From G963676205 sp964342525 (GTDB lineage Bacteria > Campylobacterota > Campylobacteria > Campylobacterales > Arcobacteraceae): 64,000 nt of DNA. A program made the translations under genes and the position numbers. The number at the start of each line of letters is the position of its first letter. The first letter of the stretch is position 1. The DNA lies in contig CAYFGQ010000011.1 in NCBI GenBank assembly GCA_964342525.1, forward strand, positions 1 to 64,000, written 5' to 3'. Under the pieces are notes generated by a model, which did not search any database, was not told the origin of the DNA, and saw only the letters and a program-made list of their open reading frames with translations. Positions 15,582 to 22,626 of this stretch are shown in pieces.

Positions 15582-16748
15582 GTGAGTAGCGATATATCTA
15601 TAATTATTGTTATATCTATAATTATCGTTATATCACCCCTTATTTCTAAAAAAACCCATATTCCTACAGTTCCAATTGAGATAGCACTAGGATCTCTAGC
15701 TGCATCCTTTCATCTTCTTTCACACAACTATATATTTGAACTAGTAGCTGAACTTGGTTTTTTATATTTAATGTTCCTTGCTGGACTTGAAGTTGATATT
15801 AGGAAACTATTTAAAGTACCAAAAGAGATCCTCACCAAGGGGTCTTTTTATGTAATTCTTTTATATGTTTTATCCACAGCTATAGCCCTATATTTTGACC
15901 TTGGTCTAATTTTTATAGTGATTATGCCACTTATCTCCATTGGACTTCTTGCTGCACTTAAAAAAGAGTATGGGGATCAACCATGGATTGAGCTTTCTAT
16001 TACTGTTGGTTTAATTGGGGAGATTGTATCTATTGTATTACTTACTATTGTGAGTGCAAAAATGGAGTTTGGTATCACTCCAGAATTTTATAAAACAATG
16101 ATCATCCTCGCACTTCTTTTTGTGGGACTTGTGGTACTTTATAAATTTCTTCACCACCTTGTATGGTGGTATCCAGAGATTAAACAAAATCTTATGCCAA
16201 AATATGACCATACAGAACAAGATATTAGATTATCTATGACAACATTCTTCTTACTTATTGCAATGATGTTATATCTAAATCTAGAGGTTGCTTTTGGTGC
16301 ATTTATTGCAGGGGTATTTATACGTACCTTCTTTGAGCATAAAAAAGAGTTACCTACAAAACTTGAACACTTTGGTTTTGGATGGTTAGTGCCTATCTTC
16401 TTTATTTCAATTGGGGCTTCATTTGATATAGATTCTATTATGATTGATGGTCTTATAATGACAGCAGTGGGTATTACAACAGCAATGATTTCTATTAGGG
16501 TTATATCATCTTTCTTACTTATAAAAGAACTTGGAAATAGTATATTAAAAACTATACTATTTGGACTTTCACACTCTATGCCACTAACTCTTTTAATTGC
16601 TGTTGCAACTCTAGCATTTCACAATAGAAGTATAGATCAATTTCACTATTATGCATTTATCCTTTCTGCTATTTTAGAGGTACTTATAGGTATGATTTCT
16701 ATTAGAATATTAGCAAAAATTGAGCAGAAAAAAAGGCTGAAATCCTAA
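15582..16748 (+). CDS. CPA2-type cation/proton antiporter
   Basis: Integral inner-membrane protein of 388 residues with about twelve hydrophobic segments and no cytoplasmic TrkA-N (RCK) tail, so it matches the bare Na+(K+)/H+ exchanger domain of the CPA2 (KefB/NapA-like) family. Recognisable points are IEIALGSLAASF, GFLYLMFLAGLEVD near residue 60 and EVAFGAFIAGVFIRT near residue 235. The start is a GTG, with AAGGGAATCTT in front of it overlapping the bioB stop. The 3' end runs into the rpsO terminator hairpin. The transported cation cannot be told. Confidence 0.85.
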   Translation: MSSDISIIIVISIIIVISPLISKKTHIPTVPIEIALGSLAASFHLLSHNYIFELVAELGFLYLMFLAGLEVDIRKLFKVPKEILTKGSFYVILLYVLSTAIALYFDLGLIFIVIMPLISIGLLAALKKEYGDQPWIELSITVGLIGEIVSIVLLTIVSAKMEFGITPEFYKTMIILALLFVGLVVLYKFLHHLVWWYPEIKQNLMPKYDHTEQDIRLSMTTFFLLIAMMLYLNLEVAFGAFIAGVFIRTFFEHKKELPTKLEHFGFGWLVPIFFISIGASFDIDSIMIDGLIMTAVGITTAMISIRVISSFLLIKELGNSILKTILFGLSHSMPLTLLIAVATLAFHNRSIDQFHYYAFILSAILEVLIGMISIRILAKIEQKKRLKS

Positions 16749-16764
16749 GATTCCAACCTTTTTT
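16728..16764 (-). terminator. Rho-independent terminator of rpsO, overlapping the end of the antiporter gene
   Basis: On the minus strand the arms GGTTGGAATC and GATTTCAGCC pair completely (two G-U pairs) around a TTAG loop and are followed by seven U residues. The hairpin (16735-16758) includes the antiporter stop codon. On the plus strand the same arms have two mismatches, followed by six U, so it may also work weakly in that direction. The better pairing shows that it serves the leftward rpsO transcript. Confidence 0.8.
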
Positions 16765-16781
16765 AAAAAGCTTAAAACTAA

Positions 16782-17054
16782 TTACTTAGCTCTGATTCCT
16801 AAATCAGCAACTAATCCAGTAAATTTAGCATAATCATTTTTCTTAAGATAATTAAGAAGTCTTTTTCTCTTACCTACCATTTTTAATAGACCAAGTCTTG
16901 ATGAGTGATCTTTGTGATTTGATTTTAAATGCTCTGTTAAAACTTTGATTTGCTCACTTAAAATTGCGATTTGCACCTCTGGTGAACCTGTATCTTTGTC
17001 GTCTCTTCTGTATTTAGAAATAATTTCTGATTTTACTTCCGTATCTAAAGCCAT
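16782..17054 (-). CDS. rpsO: 30S ribosomal protein S15
   Basis: Small-subunit protein that binds 16S rRNA early in assembly. The 90-residue product is full length and has the family motifs DTGSPEVQIAILSEQI, LKSNHKDHSSRLGLLKMVGKRKRLLNYLKK and the ending FTGLVADLGIRAK. An AGGAGGTC ribosome binding site precedes the ATG. It stands alone on the minus strand with its own terminator just downstream and a 16-bp perfect palindrome in its leader region. Confidence 0.97.
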   Translation of the reverse strand: MALDTEVKSEIISKYRRDDKDTGSPEVQIAILSEQIKVLTEHLKSNHKDHSSRLGLLKMVGKRKRLLNYLKKNDYAKFTGLVADLGIRAK

Positions 17055-17082
17055 AATGACCTCCTGATTGGTATAATTTTCT

Positions 17083-17098
17083 CACTTTATATAAAGTG
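17083..17098. promoter_or_regulatory. Perfect 16-bp palindrome upstream of rpsO
   Basis: CACTTTATATAAAGTG reads the same on both strands and lies 28 bp before the rpsO ATG. It overlaps the place where the promoter -10 or early leader should be. It could be a protein operator or an mRNA hairpin. No binding factor can be named. The half sequence ATATAAAGTGG recurs at 21471-21480, directly before the TATAAT of the first repeat-protein gene. Confidence 0.4.
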
Positions 17099-17143
17099 GA
17101 CGCGAATTCTAACTAAAATATTTTTAAGCTAAGCTTAATAATA

Positions 17144-18019
17144 TCAATCTATATATCTTTTTGTAAGATCAGAATAGTTTTCTATCCTTCTATCCCTCAA
17201 AAATGGCCACCATCTTCTTACATTTTCCCCATGGCTTAAATCTATATCACTATAGAGTATCTCTTCATCTTGGTGATCTGCATGGATTAAAAATTCTCCT
17301 TGAGAACCACAAACAAAAGAGTTACCCCAAAATCTTATACCATCCATTACTCCTGAACTATCCTTTTCAAATCCTACACGATTTACAGATATTACAGGCA
17401 CTCCATTTGCTATAGCATGAGATCTTTGGATATTTATCCAAGCATCTAGTTGTCTTTGTTTCTCATCTTCAGCATCACTATCAAACCAACCAATAGCAGT
17501 AGGATATATAAGTATCTCCGCTCCAGCTAAAGCCATAAGCCTAGCAGCTTCAGGGTACCATTGATCCCAACAAATTAAAACTCCAAGTTTCCCTACACTA
17601 GTCTGTATAGGTTTAAATCCCATATCTCCAGGAGTAAAATAGAATTTTTCATAAAATCCTGGGTCATCAGGGATATGCATCTTTCTATATTTTCCAGCCA
17701 ATGAACCATCACTCTCAAATACATATGCTGTATTATGATAAAGACCTGCACTTCTTTTTTCAAACAAAGAAGTTACTAAAACTACTCCATTGCTTTTAGC
17801 TACACTAGACCAGTATTTTATATCCTCATCAATATCACAAGCATAATCAAAAAAATCAACATTTTCACTTTGACAAAAATACTCCGTTTGATGAAGTTCT
17901 TGAAGCACTACAAGTTTAACTCCGTTTGATGAGGCTTCATTTATTCTAGCTGTTGTGGCCTTTACTGTTTCATCTTTTGATCCATAAAACTTTTGTTGAA
18001 TAAGTGCTGTTTTAATCAA
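17144..18019 (-). CDS. aguB: N-carbamoylputrescine amidohydrolase AguB
   Basis: Nitrilase-family enzyme that turns N-carbamoylputrescine into putrescine, the last step of the agmatine route. The 291-residue product has the catalytic triad Glu41 (VVLQELHQTEYF), Lys113 (KYRKMHIPDDPGFYEK) and Cys150 (GVLICWDQWYPEAARL). The EYF and DQWYPE contexts are typical of this subfamily. The start is a TTG at 18017-18019 preceded by AGGAGTACAAA; a longer reading would begin inside aguA without support. It overlaps the end of aguA by 8 bp, so the two enzymes are probably translationally coupled. Confidence 0.93.
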   Translation of the reverse strand: MIKTALIQQKFYGSKDETVKATTARINEASSNGVKLVVLQELHQTEYFCQSENVDFFDYACDIDEDIKYWSSVAKSNGVVLVTSLFEKRSAGLYHNTAYVFESDGSLAGKYRKMHIPDDPGFYEKFYFTPGDMGFKPIQTSVGKLGVLICWDQWYPEAARLMALAGAEILIYPTAIGWFDSDAEDEKQRQLDAWINIQRSHAIANGVPVISVNRVGFEKDSSGVMDGIRFWGNSFVCGSQGEFLIHADHQDEEILYSDIDLSHGENVRRWWPFLRDRRIENYSDLTKRYID

Positions 18020-18998
18020 TTTGTACTCCTTTTGGATAATGCATAGTAAGACAATGTAAACTTCCATGTTGTCTTATAATTTTAGAACAACCAATTCCTA
18101 TAATATCTCTATCAGGAAAATATTCTCTAAATATATCTAAGGCTTTTCCATCATTCTCATCATTATAAGTAGGAACTAAAACTGCTCCATTTATAATTAA
18201 AAAATTCACATATGATGCAGGTAATCTCTCCTCATCAAAGTGTTGTTCTTTTATACTTGGCAAAGGGATTGAGTTATATCCAAAAGACTCAATCTGCTCT
18301 TTCATCTTTAAATACTCTTTATAGTGAGTTTTATCCTCTTTATCAAAGGATTGATAAACTAGTGTATCATCATTTACAAATCTACAAAGCATATCAATAT
18401 GTGAATCTGTATCATCCCCCTCTAAAAAACCATATTCAAGCCATAAAACTTTTTCTATGCCTAGATACTCTTTTAACTTTTCTTCTATTTGCTCTTTAGA
18501 AAATTTTGGATTTCTATTTTCTTCTAAAAGACAAGCTGATGTAGTAAGAAGTACTTTTTTAGAGTTTACATCTATACTTCCACCCTCTAAGACAAAATCA
18601 AAAGAATCAATATTTTTAAATAACTGTTTAGATATAGAATTATCTTTTGTGGCATCAAATTTATTTCCCCATCCATTAAAGATAAAATCAAGAGGTTTTA
18701 CAACTCCATCTTTATTTTTAATAGTAATAGCTCCAAAATCCCTACACCACGTATCATCTGAATCTATTTGTTTGAAGATTATATTTTTGATATCTTTTAT
18801 ATTTTGGATATATTTTTCATCTTTATATAAAACTAGGCAGTTTTGATATTTTGAGATTGTTATGGCTATATTTTCAAATACTGGGATTATTTCATCGAGA
18901 TATTCTGCCCAATCTGAATCCTCGTGGGGAAACATCAATTGAACAAAAGATTGTTCCTCCCATTGAGCTGGGAGAGTAAAACCAGCGTAAGAGTTCAT
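18012..18998 (-). CDS. aguA: Agmatine deiminase AguA
   Basis: Enzyme of the peptidylarginine-deiminase fold that converts agmatine to N-carbamoylputrescine and ammonia. The 328-residue product starts PAQWEEQSFVQLMFPHED and has the substrate motifs DDTWCRDFGAI, FVLEGGSIDVN, LEGDDTDSHIDMLCRF, and the catalytic Cys316 near the end in HGSLHCLTM. Length is a little shorter than the usual 340-370. aguB follows with an 8-bp overlap and ybaB ends 13 bp upstream. Together with aguB it provides putrescine from agmatine. Confidence 0.94.
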   Translation of the reverse strand: MNSYAGFTLPAQWEEQSFVQLMFPHEDSDWAEYLDEIIPVFENIAITISKYQNCLVLYKDEKYIQNIKDIKNIIFKQIDSDDTWCRDFGAITIKNKDGVVKPLDFIFNGWGNKFDATKDNSISKQLFKNIDSFDFVLEGGSIDVNSKKVLLTTSACLLEENRNPKFSKEQIEEKLKEYLGIEKVLWLEYGFLEGDDTDSHIDMLCRFVNDDTLVYQSFDKEDKTHYKEYLKMKEQIESFGYNSIPLPSIKEQHFDEERLPASYVNFLIINGAVLVPTYNDENDGKALDIFREYFPDRDIIGIGCSKIIRQHGSLHCLTMHYPKGVQID

Positions 18999-19011
18999 AC
19001 TCTTAGGCTAG

Positions 19012-19347
19012 TTATTTATTACCAAATGGGTTCATTCCGCCACCAAGGCCACCCATCATCATATTCATTGCGTTTTGTTTTTTAAACTCGTCACTTTGTT
19101 TTATAACATCGTTCATCGCTGATATTAATAAAATTTGTAAAGAATCTTTATCATCCATTAATGACTCGTCAATTTGTAAATCTACCACTTCACTGTTTCC
19201 ATTTACAGAGATAGAAACCATACCCCCACCAGCTTTAGAAGTAAATACCTTATCAGCATTTTCCTCTTTAGCTTTTTGAGCCATATCTTGAACTTGATTC
19301 ATTACATCGTTCAAGTTTATTTTGCTTAAATCTATTCCATCAAACAT
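19012..19347 (-). CDS. ybaB: YbaB/EbfC-family nucleoid-associated protein
   Basis: Small DNA-binding protein of about 111 residues. It shows the family pattern of an N-terminal helix (VMNQVQDMAQKAKEENADKV), a beta core with AGGGMVSISVNGNSEVVDLQID, a second helix ILLISAMNDVIKQSDEFK and a Gly/Met-rich tail (MMMGGLGGGMNPFG). YbaB proteins bind DNA as dimers and influence gene expression. I chose the ATG at 19345-19347; a GTG two codons upstream is the alternative. Its start overlaps panD by 8 bp. In most bacteria ybaB sits with dnaX and recR, so the panD/aguA setting is characteristic of this lineage. Confidence 0.88.
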   Translation of the reverse strand: MFDGIDLSKINLNDVMNQVQDMAQKAKEENADKVFTSKAGGGMVSISVNGNSEVVDLQIDESLMDDKDSLQILLISAMNDVIKQSDEFKKQNAMNMMMGGLGGGMNPFGNK

Positions 19348-19723
19348 GATCACTACCCACTAATTCATTTGTGATTAAATCGATGTTATTTTCATCGTTT
19401 ACAAGAACTACTGTTGGTAAATAGTTCTCTAACTCAGCTTCATTATATGAAGCATAAGCAATAACGATGATTTTATCACCTATTTCAACTTTTCTAGCAG
19501 CTGCACCATTTAAGCACATATCTTTGCTACCACGTTTCCCTTTAATAACGTAAGTTGAAAACCTCTCCCCATTGTTTATATTAACAATCTCAACTTTTTG
19601 ACCAACTCTTAATTTAGAAGCGTCCATTAAGTCTTCATCAATTGTTATTGATCCTACATAGTTTAAGTTAGCATCAGTTACCGTAGCACGATGTATCTTA
19701 CTATATAACATATCAAATGTCAT
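19340..19723 (-). CDS. panD: Aspartate 1-decarboxylase proenzyme PanD
   Basis: Makes beta-alanine from aspartate for pantothenate and coenzyme A. The 127-residue proenzyme is expected to cleave itself between Gly24 and Ser25 in LNYVGSITIDEDLMD, which produces the pyruvoyl cofactor on Ser25. Further family motifs are KIHRATVTDANL, VGQKVEIVNINNGERFSTYVI and GAAARKVEIGDKIIVIAYA. It overlaps ybaB downstream by 8 bp and follows the ferredoxin gene by 21 bp. Full length and all key residues present. Confidence 0.95.
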   Translation of the reverse strand: MTFDMLYSKIHRATVTDANLNYVGSITIDEDLMDASKLRVGQKVEIVNINNGERFSTYVIKGKRGSKDMCLNGAAARKVEIGDKIIVIAYASYNEAELENYLPTVVLVNDENNIDLITNELVGSDHV

Positions 19724-19744
19724 TATATTCCTTGTCCTTTTCTC

Positions 19745-20104
19745 TTAGCTAAGTGGTTGCGGATCCCCCCAGAACTGCTCTGGAACTAAGTATTCCTGTA
19801 CAGGATTCCCACCTAAAATATGTTCATCTACTATTTTATCAATTTTTTCCTTAGTTAATTGCACGTATAGATGATGACCTGGTTCTACCATCATAACTGG
19901 ACCCAATTGACATCTTCCTAAACAACTAGTTCTAATAGGCTGAACAGGTCCCATTAATCCCTTTTGCATCATAGATGAAGCTAAGTGATTAAATAAGTCT
20001 TGTGTATCTGGAGTCACACAACTAGGCTTTGGCATACCTGGAGGTGCACTTTGTTCACATTTAAATACATAAAACGTAGGTTGTGGTATTGCTGGCATTT
20101 CCAT
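19745..20104 (-). CDS. Thioredoxin-like [2Fe-2S] ferredoxin
   Basis: A 119-residue soluble electron carrier of the thioredoxin-like 2Fe-2S type. The four cluster cysteines are Cys16 (FKCEQS), Cys29 (KPSCVT), Cys61 and Cys65 (TSCLGRCQLGPVMMVEP), and a Tyr-Val-Gln strand follows. This class is related to the small subunit of NADH dehydrogenase (NuoE) and to Shethna-type ferredoxins. The redox partner is unknown. The gene lies just upstream of panD on the same strand. A 20-bp hairpin lies in the untranslated region upstream of it. Confidence 0.85.
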   Translation of the reverse strand: MEMPAIPQPTFYVFKCEQSAPPGMPKPSCVTPDTQDLFNHLASSMMQKGLMGPVQPIRTSCLGRCQLGPVMMVEPGHHLYVQLTKEKIDKIVDEHILGGNPVQEYLVPEQFWGDPQPLS

Positions 20105-20129
20105 TTTTTTCCCTTAATATCAAATTTTT

Positions 20130-20149
20130 AAAGTGTTACTATACACTTT
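20130..20149. promoter_or_regulatory. Small hairpin in the space upstream of the ferredoxin gene
   Basis: AAAGTGT and ACACTTT form a perfect 7-bp stem around a TACTAT loop, 26 bp upstream of the ferredoxin ATG, within the 126-bp space 20105-20230. On the plus strand T residues follow, but no plus-strand gene ends here, so a simple terminator is unlikely. Towards cobS nothing else is visible in this space. Confidence 0.35.
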
Positions 20150-20230
20150 TTATTCCTAAATAAGATATTTTTTGCGGGATTCTATATAAACTATATTTAA
20201 ACTTAAATAAAAAAAATTTATTAGCTAGAT

Positions 20231-20944
20231 TTATAGAATAATTATCAATATCAAATGTAATAATATAATCTCAACTACTTCTATTGTAAAGCCCGTAGTA
20301 TCGCCATTTATAAATCCAATTCTTTTTTGAATTCTTTTTATTATTTTTAAAACTATTAACTTTAAAGGAAATAAAAAAATATCTACAAGATATAAGTTTT
20401 TCTTAACTTTCTTCATTGAAACTAAAAAACTACTCTTTTCATGAATATCAAGTTCAAGTATAAAATATAAAGAAAACCTACTAAAAATTAAAGCTATAAA
20501 TATCCCTAAATATGCTTCTAAGTAAAATAGATAAGTTAAAACTGCTACCTTTATTAAAACTATACAAAAAGTAGCTATTGCACCAACTGCACCTATTTGG
20601 GGCTCTTTCATAATCTCATATATATTTTTACCAGAATATGAAGCATACCAACCATCTATAGTATCAGCCACAGCCTCTAAATGTAAAAATCCATATAAAA
20701 AAAGGTACATTATAGAGATCAAAAAAGCGCTATATAAACTTGGGAAAAATAGATTTAAAACTAAAAATCCAAAAATTGATACAAGTGCAAGTAAAGCACC
20801 AGTGAAAGGAAGTCCATATATCACTCCCCTATAAAACTTATCATCTACTTCAAACTTTTTTAAACGTAAAGGTAAAACTGAAAAATATGATATGGCAAAA
20901 ATAATACCATTTAAAAAACTATTTGATCTGGCTTTCAATTCCAT
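20231..20944 (-). CDS. cobS: Adenosylcobinamide-GDP ribazoletransferase CobS
   Basis: Membrane enzyme that joins adenosylcobinamide-GDP to alpha-ribazole in the last steps of cobalamin synthesis. The 237-residue product has several hydrophobic helices and the family signatures FLHLEAVADTIDGWYASYSG (about 92-111) and IMKEPQIGAVGA (116-127). Near the end GFINGDTTGFTIEVVEI matches the conserved C-terminal G-D-x-x-G motif. The start overlaps cobU by 26 bp with no strong ribosome binding site, which suggests coupled translation. No other cobalamin genes occur in the window. Confidence 0.93.
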   Translation of the reverse strand: MELKARSNSFLNGIIFAISYFSVLPLRLKKFEVDDKFYRGVIYGLPFTGALLALVSIFGFLVLNLFFPSLYSAFLISIMYLFLYGFLHLEAVADTIDGWYASYSGKNIYEIMKEPQIGAVGAIATFCIVLIKVAVLTYLFYLEAYLGIFIALIFSRFSLYFILELDIHEKSSFLVSMKKVKKNLYLVDIFLFPLKLIVLKIIKRIQKRIGFINGDTTGFTIEVVEIILLHLILIIIL

Positions 20945-21413
20945 AATCTACTTTTATAACCTCATCACAATATTTAGCAACTATCCCACCTACAATACCT
21001 GTAAGGTCTACAAACTTTCTAGTCTCTTTTTCAAAAGGGATCACCCCTTGTCCCACATCGTTTAATACAAATACTATATTTGCATCACTTTTTAAAATCT
21101 TTTTTATCTTTTTTTCTATTTTATTTGTATCAAATTCCATATAATTAAAAATCCACATGGAAAGACAATCAATAAGATATGTTTTATCATCTTCTAAAAT
21201 TTTATGCAGATCATAACTAGCCTCAAGGGTCTCAAATTTATCTAATCTATCATTTTTATGTTTATCTATTCTTTTTTGCATCTCTTTATCATTATATGAG
21301 TTTTGATAAGTTGCAATATAAATAGGCTTTTGTTTTTTTGATAATTTAATAGCTTTCTTTTCTGCTAAAGAGCTTTTACCACTCTTCTGTCCACCAATAT
21401 ATAATACTTTCAT
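20919..21413 (-). CDS. cobU: Adenosylcobinamide kinase/guanylyltransferase CobU
   Basis: Bifunctional enzyme that phosphorylates adenosylcobinamide and then transfers GMP to it, supplying the substrate of CobS. The 164-residue product has the P-loop GGQKSGKSS at residues 7-15, the guanylylation-site region RIDKHKNDR, LIDCLSMWIFN, NDVGQGVIPFEKETRKFVDL and a C-terminal VAKYCDEVIKVDYG. It overlaps cobS. Its start faces the divergent repeat-protein cassette across a 96-bp gap, which holds the promoter of the latter; no room exists for a cobalamin riboswitch. Confidence 0.92.
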   Translation of the reverse strand: MKVLYIGGQKSGKSSLAEKKAIKLSKKQKPIYIATYQNSYNDKEMQKRIDKHKNDRLDKFETLEASYDLHKILEDDKTYLIDCLSMWIFNYMEFDTNKIEKKIKKILKSDANIVFVLNDVGQGVIPFEKETRKFVDLTGIVGGIVAKYCDEVIKVDYGIESQIK

Positions 21414-21480
21414 AGGAGTATTGTATCAAAAAATTATAAAACTATTTTTCATGGTGACACAAAGATTACATATAAAGTGG

Positions 21481-21486
21481 TATAAT
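21481..21486 (+). promoter_or_regulatory. Candidate -10 element of the first repeat-protein cassette
   Basis: TATAAT lies 24 bp before the TTG start at 21510, preceded by AAAGTGG, and AGGA at 21501-21504 gives a ribosome binding site with five bases spacing. A clear -35 is not visible, as is normal in Campylobacterota. Called by eye. Confidence 0.5.
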
Positions 21487-21509
21487 CCCATCAAATCAAA
21501 AGGAAACAT

Positions 21510-22622
21510 TTGAATAAGCTTTTATATATTTTTCTACTATTTTGTATACAACTATTTGCTGGACCATTTACTTTTACAGGGGAATCAACAGGACAAACTA
21601 CAGATTTTACCTATAAAAAAACAACTAGACCAACTAGTGATACCCTTATAAGATTTTCAAAAGAATCAGCTAGAGTTTCAGATGCTACAACTCAAAACAC
21701 AAGAAAATATTTTACAGAACCAACTTCAAGATTAAGTAAAAACTCTACAAAAGTTACAAAACCCTCTACTGAAAAATCCATAAGGATTACAGAAAATTCA
21801 ATTAAAAACAGCTCTAAAATATCTAAAAATAGTAGTAAATTAACCAGACCAAGTACAGAAGCTTCTAGTAAACTTAGTAAAAACTCCTCAAAGTATACTA
21901 AACCTTCCTTACAAAAAACAACAAAAGTTACTGACAATACAACAAGAAATAGTGCCGAACTTACAAAAGAAACCACAGAATTTACAGCTGATTCATCAAA
22001 AAGAACCTCTAAAGCGACCACAAAACTAACAGATAATACCACTGAAGCCACTAAACCTTCATTTAAATATAGCACAAGAGTTACGGATAATACAACAGAG
22101 GCTACAAAACCTTCTTCTAAATACACAACAAGAGTTACAGATAATTCAACCCAAGCAACTAAGCCATCCTCAAAATATACAACGAGAGTATCAGATAATA
22201 GTACTGAGGCTACAAAACCCTCTTTTAAATATACTAGTAAAGTAAGTGGTAGAACCAGTAGAAAAACTGCTGAGATATCAGAAAGTACTTCAAGGGCAAC
22301 ATCAAAAGGATCTACATACGTAACAAACTTTTCAAAAAATAGTAGTAGAGTATTGGATATGACCCTAGGAAAAACAACACAACTTACATGGAAAGATTTT
22401 CAAGCTTTAAATATAGACCCGGATACGGCAGATCAACTTATACGAGATAGTTACGCCCTTAATGGAGATATCTTAGAGATATTTGCAACATCATTAGAGA
22501 TTCCTAAAGAAGTATTAGCAAAAGCAGTTATAAGTTCAATGCCAAAAGATGCTTCAAGGGATCAACTAAAAAAAACATTTTCCTTTGTAATACCAGAACT
22601 AAAACGTATCTATAAAATATAA
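21510..22622 (+). CDS. Secreted Ser/Thr-rich repeat protein A1 of the duplicated cassette, unknown function
   Basis: A 370-residue protein with a TTG start backed by AGGA at good spacing. It has a signal peptide (MNKLLYIFLLFCIQLFA, cleavage before GPF). The mature N-terminus GPFTFTGESTGQTT is shared with its paralogue at 24940 (GPFTASGQSTGQST). Residues 30-284 are low complexity, rich in Ser, Thr and Lys, with spaced aromatic residues. They include four adjacent 18-residue repeats of the type VTDNSTEATKPSSKYTTR at residues 173-244. Residues 285-370 form a non-repetitive domain with LTWKDFQALNIDPDTADQ and IPKEVLAKAVISSMPKD, also conserved in the paralogue. No lipobox or membrane anchor. Five bases separate it from gene B1. 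Not a family I recognise. Confidence 0.85.
   Translation: MNKLLYIFLLFCIQLFAGPFTFTGESTGQTTDFTYKKTTRPTSDTLIRFSKESARVSDATTQNTRKYFTEPTSRLSKNSTKVTKPSTEKSIRITENSIKNSSKISKNSSKLTRPSTEASSKLSKNSSKYTKPSLQKTTKVTDNTTRNSAELTKETTEFTADSSKRTSKATTKLTDNTTEATKPSFKYSTRVTDNTTEATKPSSKYTTRVTDNSTQATKPSSKYTTRVSDNSTEATKPSFKYTSKVSGRTSRKTAEISESTSRATSKGSTYVTNFSKNSSRVLDMTLGKTTQLTWKDFQALNIDPDTADQLIRDSYALNGDILEIFATSLEIPKEVLAKAVISSMPKDASRDQLKKTFSFVIPELKRIYKI
22026..22241 (+). repeat. Four 54-bp (18-residue) tandem repeats inside gene A1
   Basis: Units begin at residues 173, 191, 209 and 227 with the pattern [LV]-[ST]-D-N-[ST]-T-[EQ]-A-T-K-P-S-[FS]-K-Y-[ST]-[ST]-[RK]. All four are 18 residues without indels. At DNA level they differ at many synonymous sites, so the expansion is not very recent. 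Confidence 0.85.
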
Positions 22623-22626
22623 AACT

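Noticed and set aside
18020..18067. Longer AguB start at 18067
   Set aside because: It lies within aguA without a ribosome binding site, while the TTG at 18019 has AGGAG at proper spacing and begins at the family's usual first strand.
21414..21509. Cobalamin riboswitch upstream of cobU
   Set aside because: Only 96 bp separate cobU from the divergent gene, and no B12-box-like sequence was seen.
21692..22126. Antisense open frame opposite gene A1
   Set aside because: Its Val/Ser/Leu-rich composition is the mirror of the Ser/Thr repeat codons; no start signal or recognisable fold.
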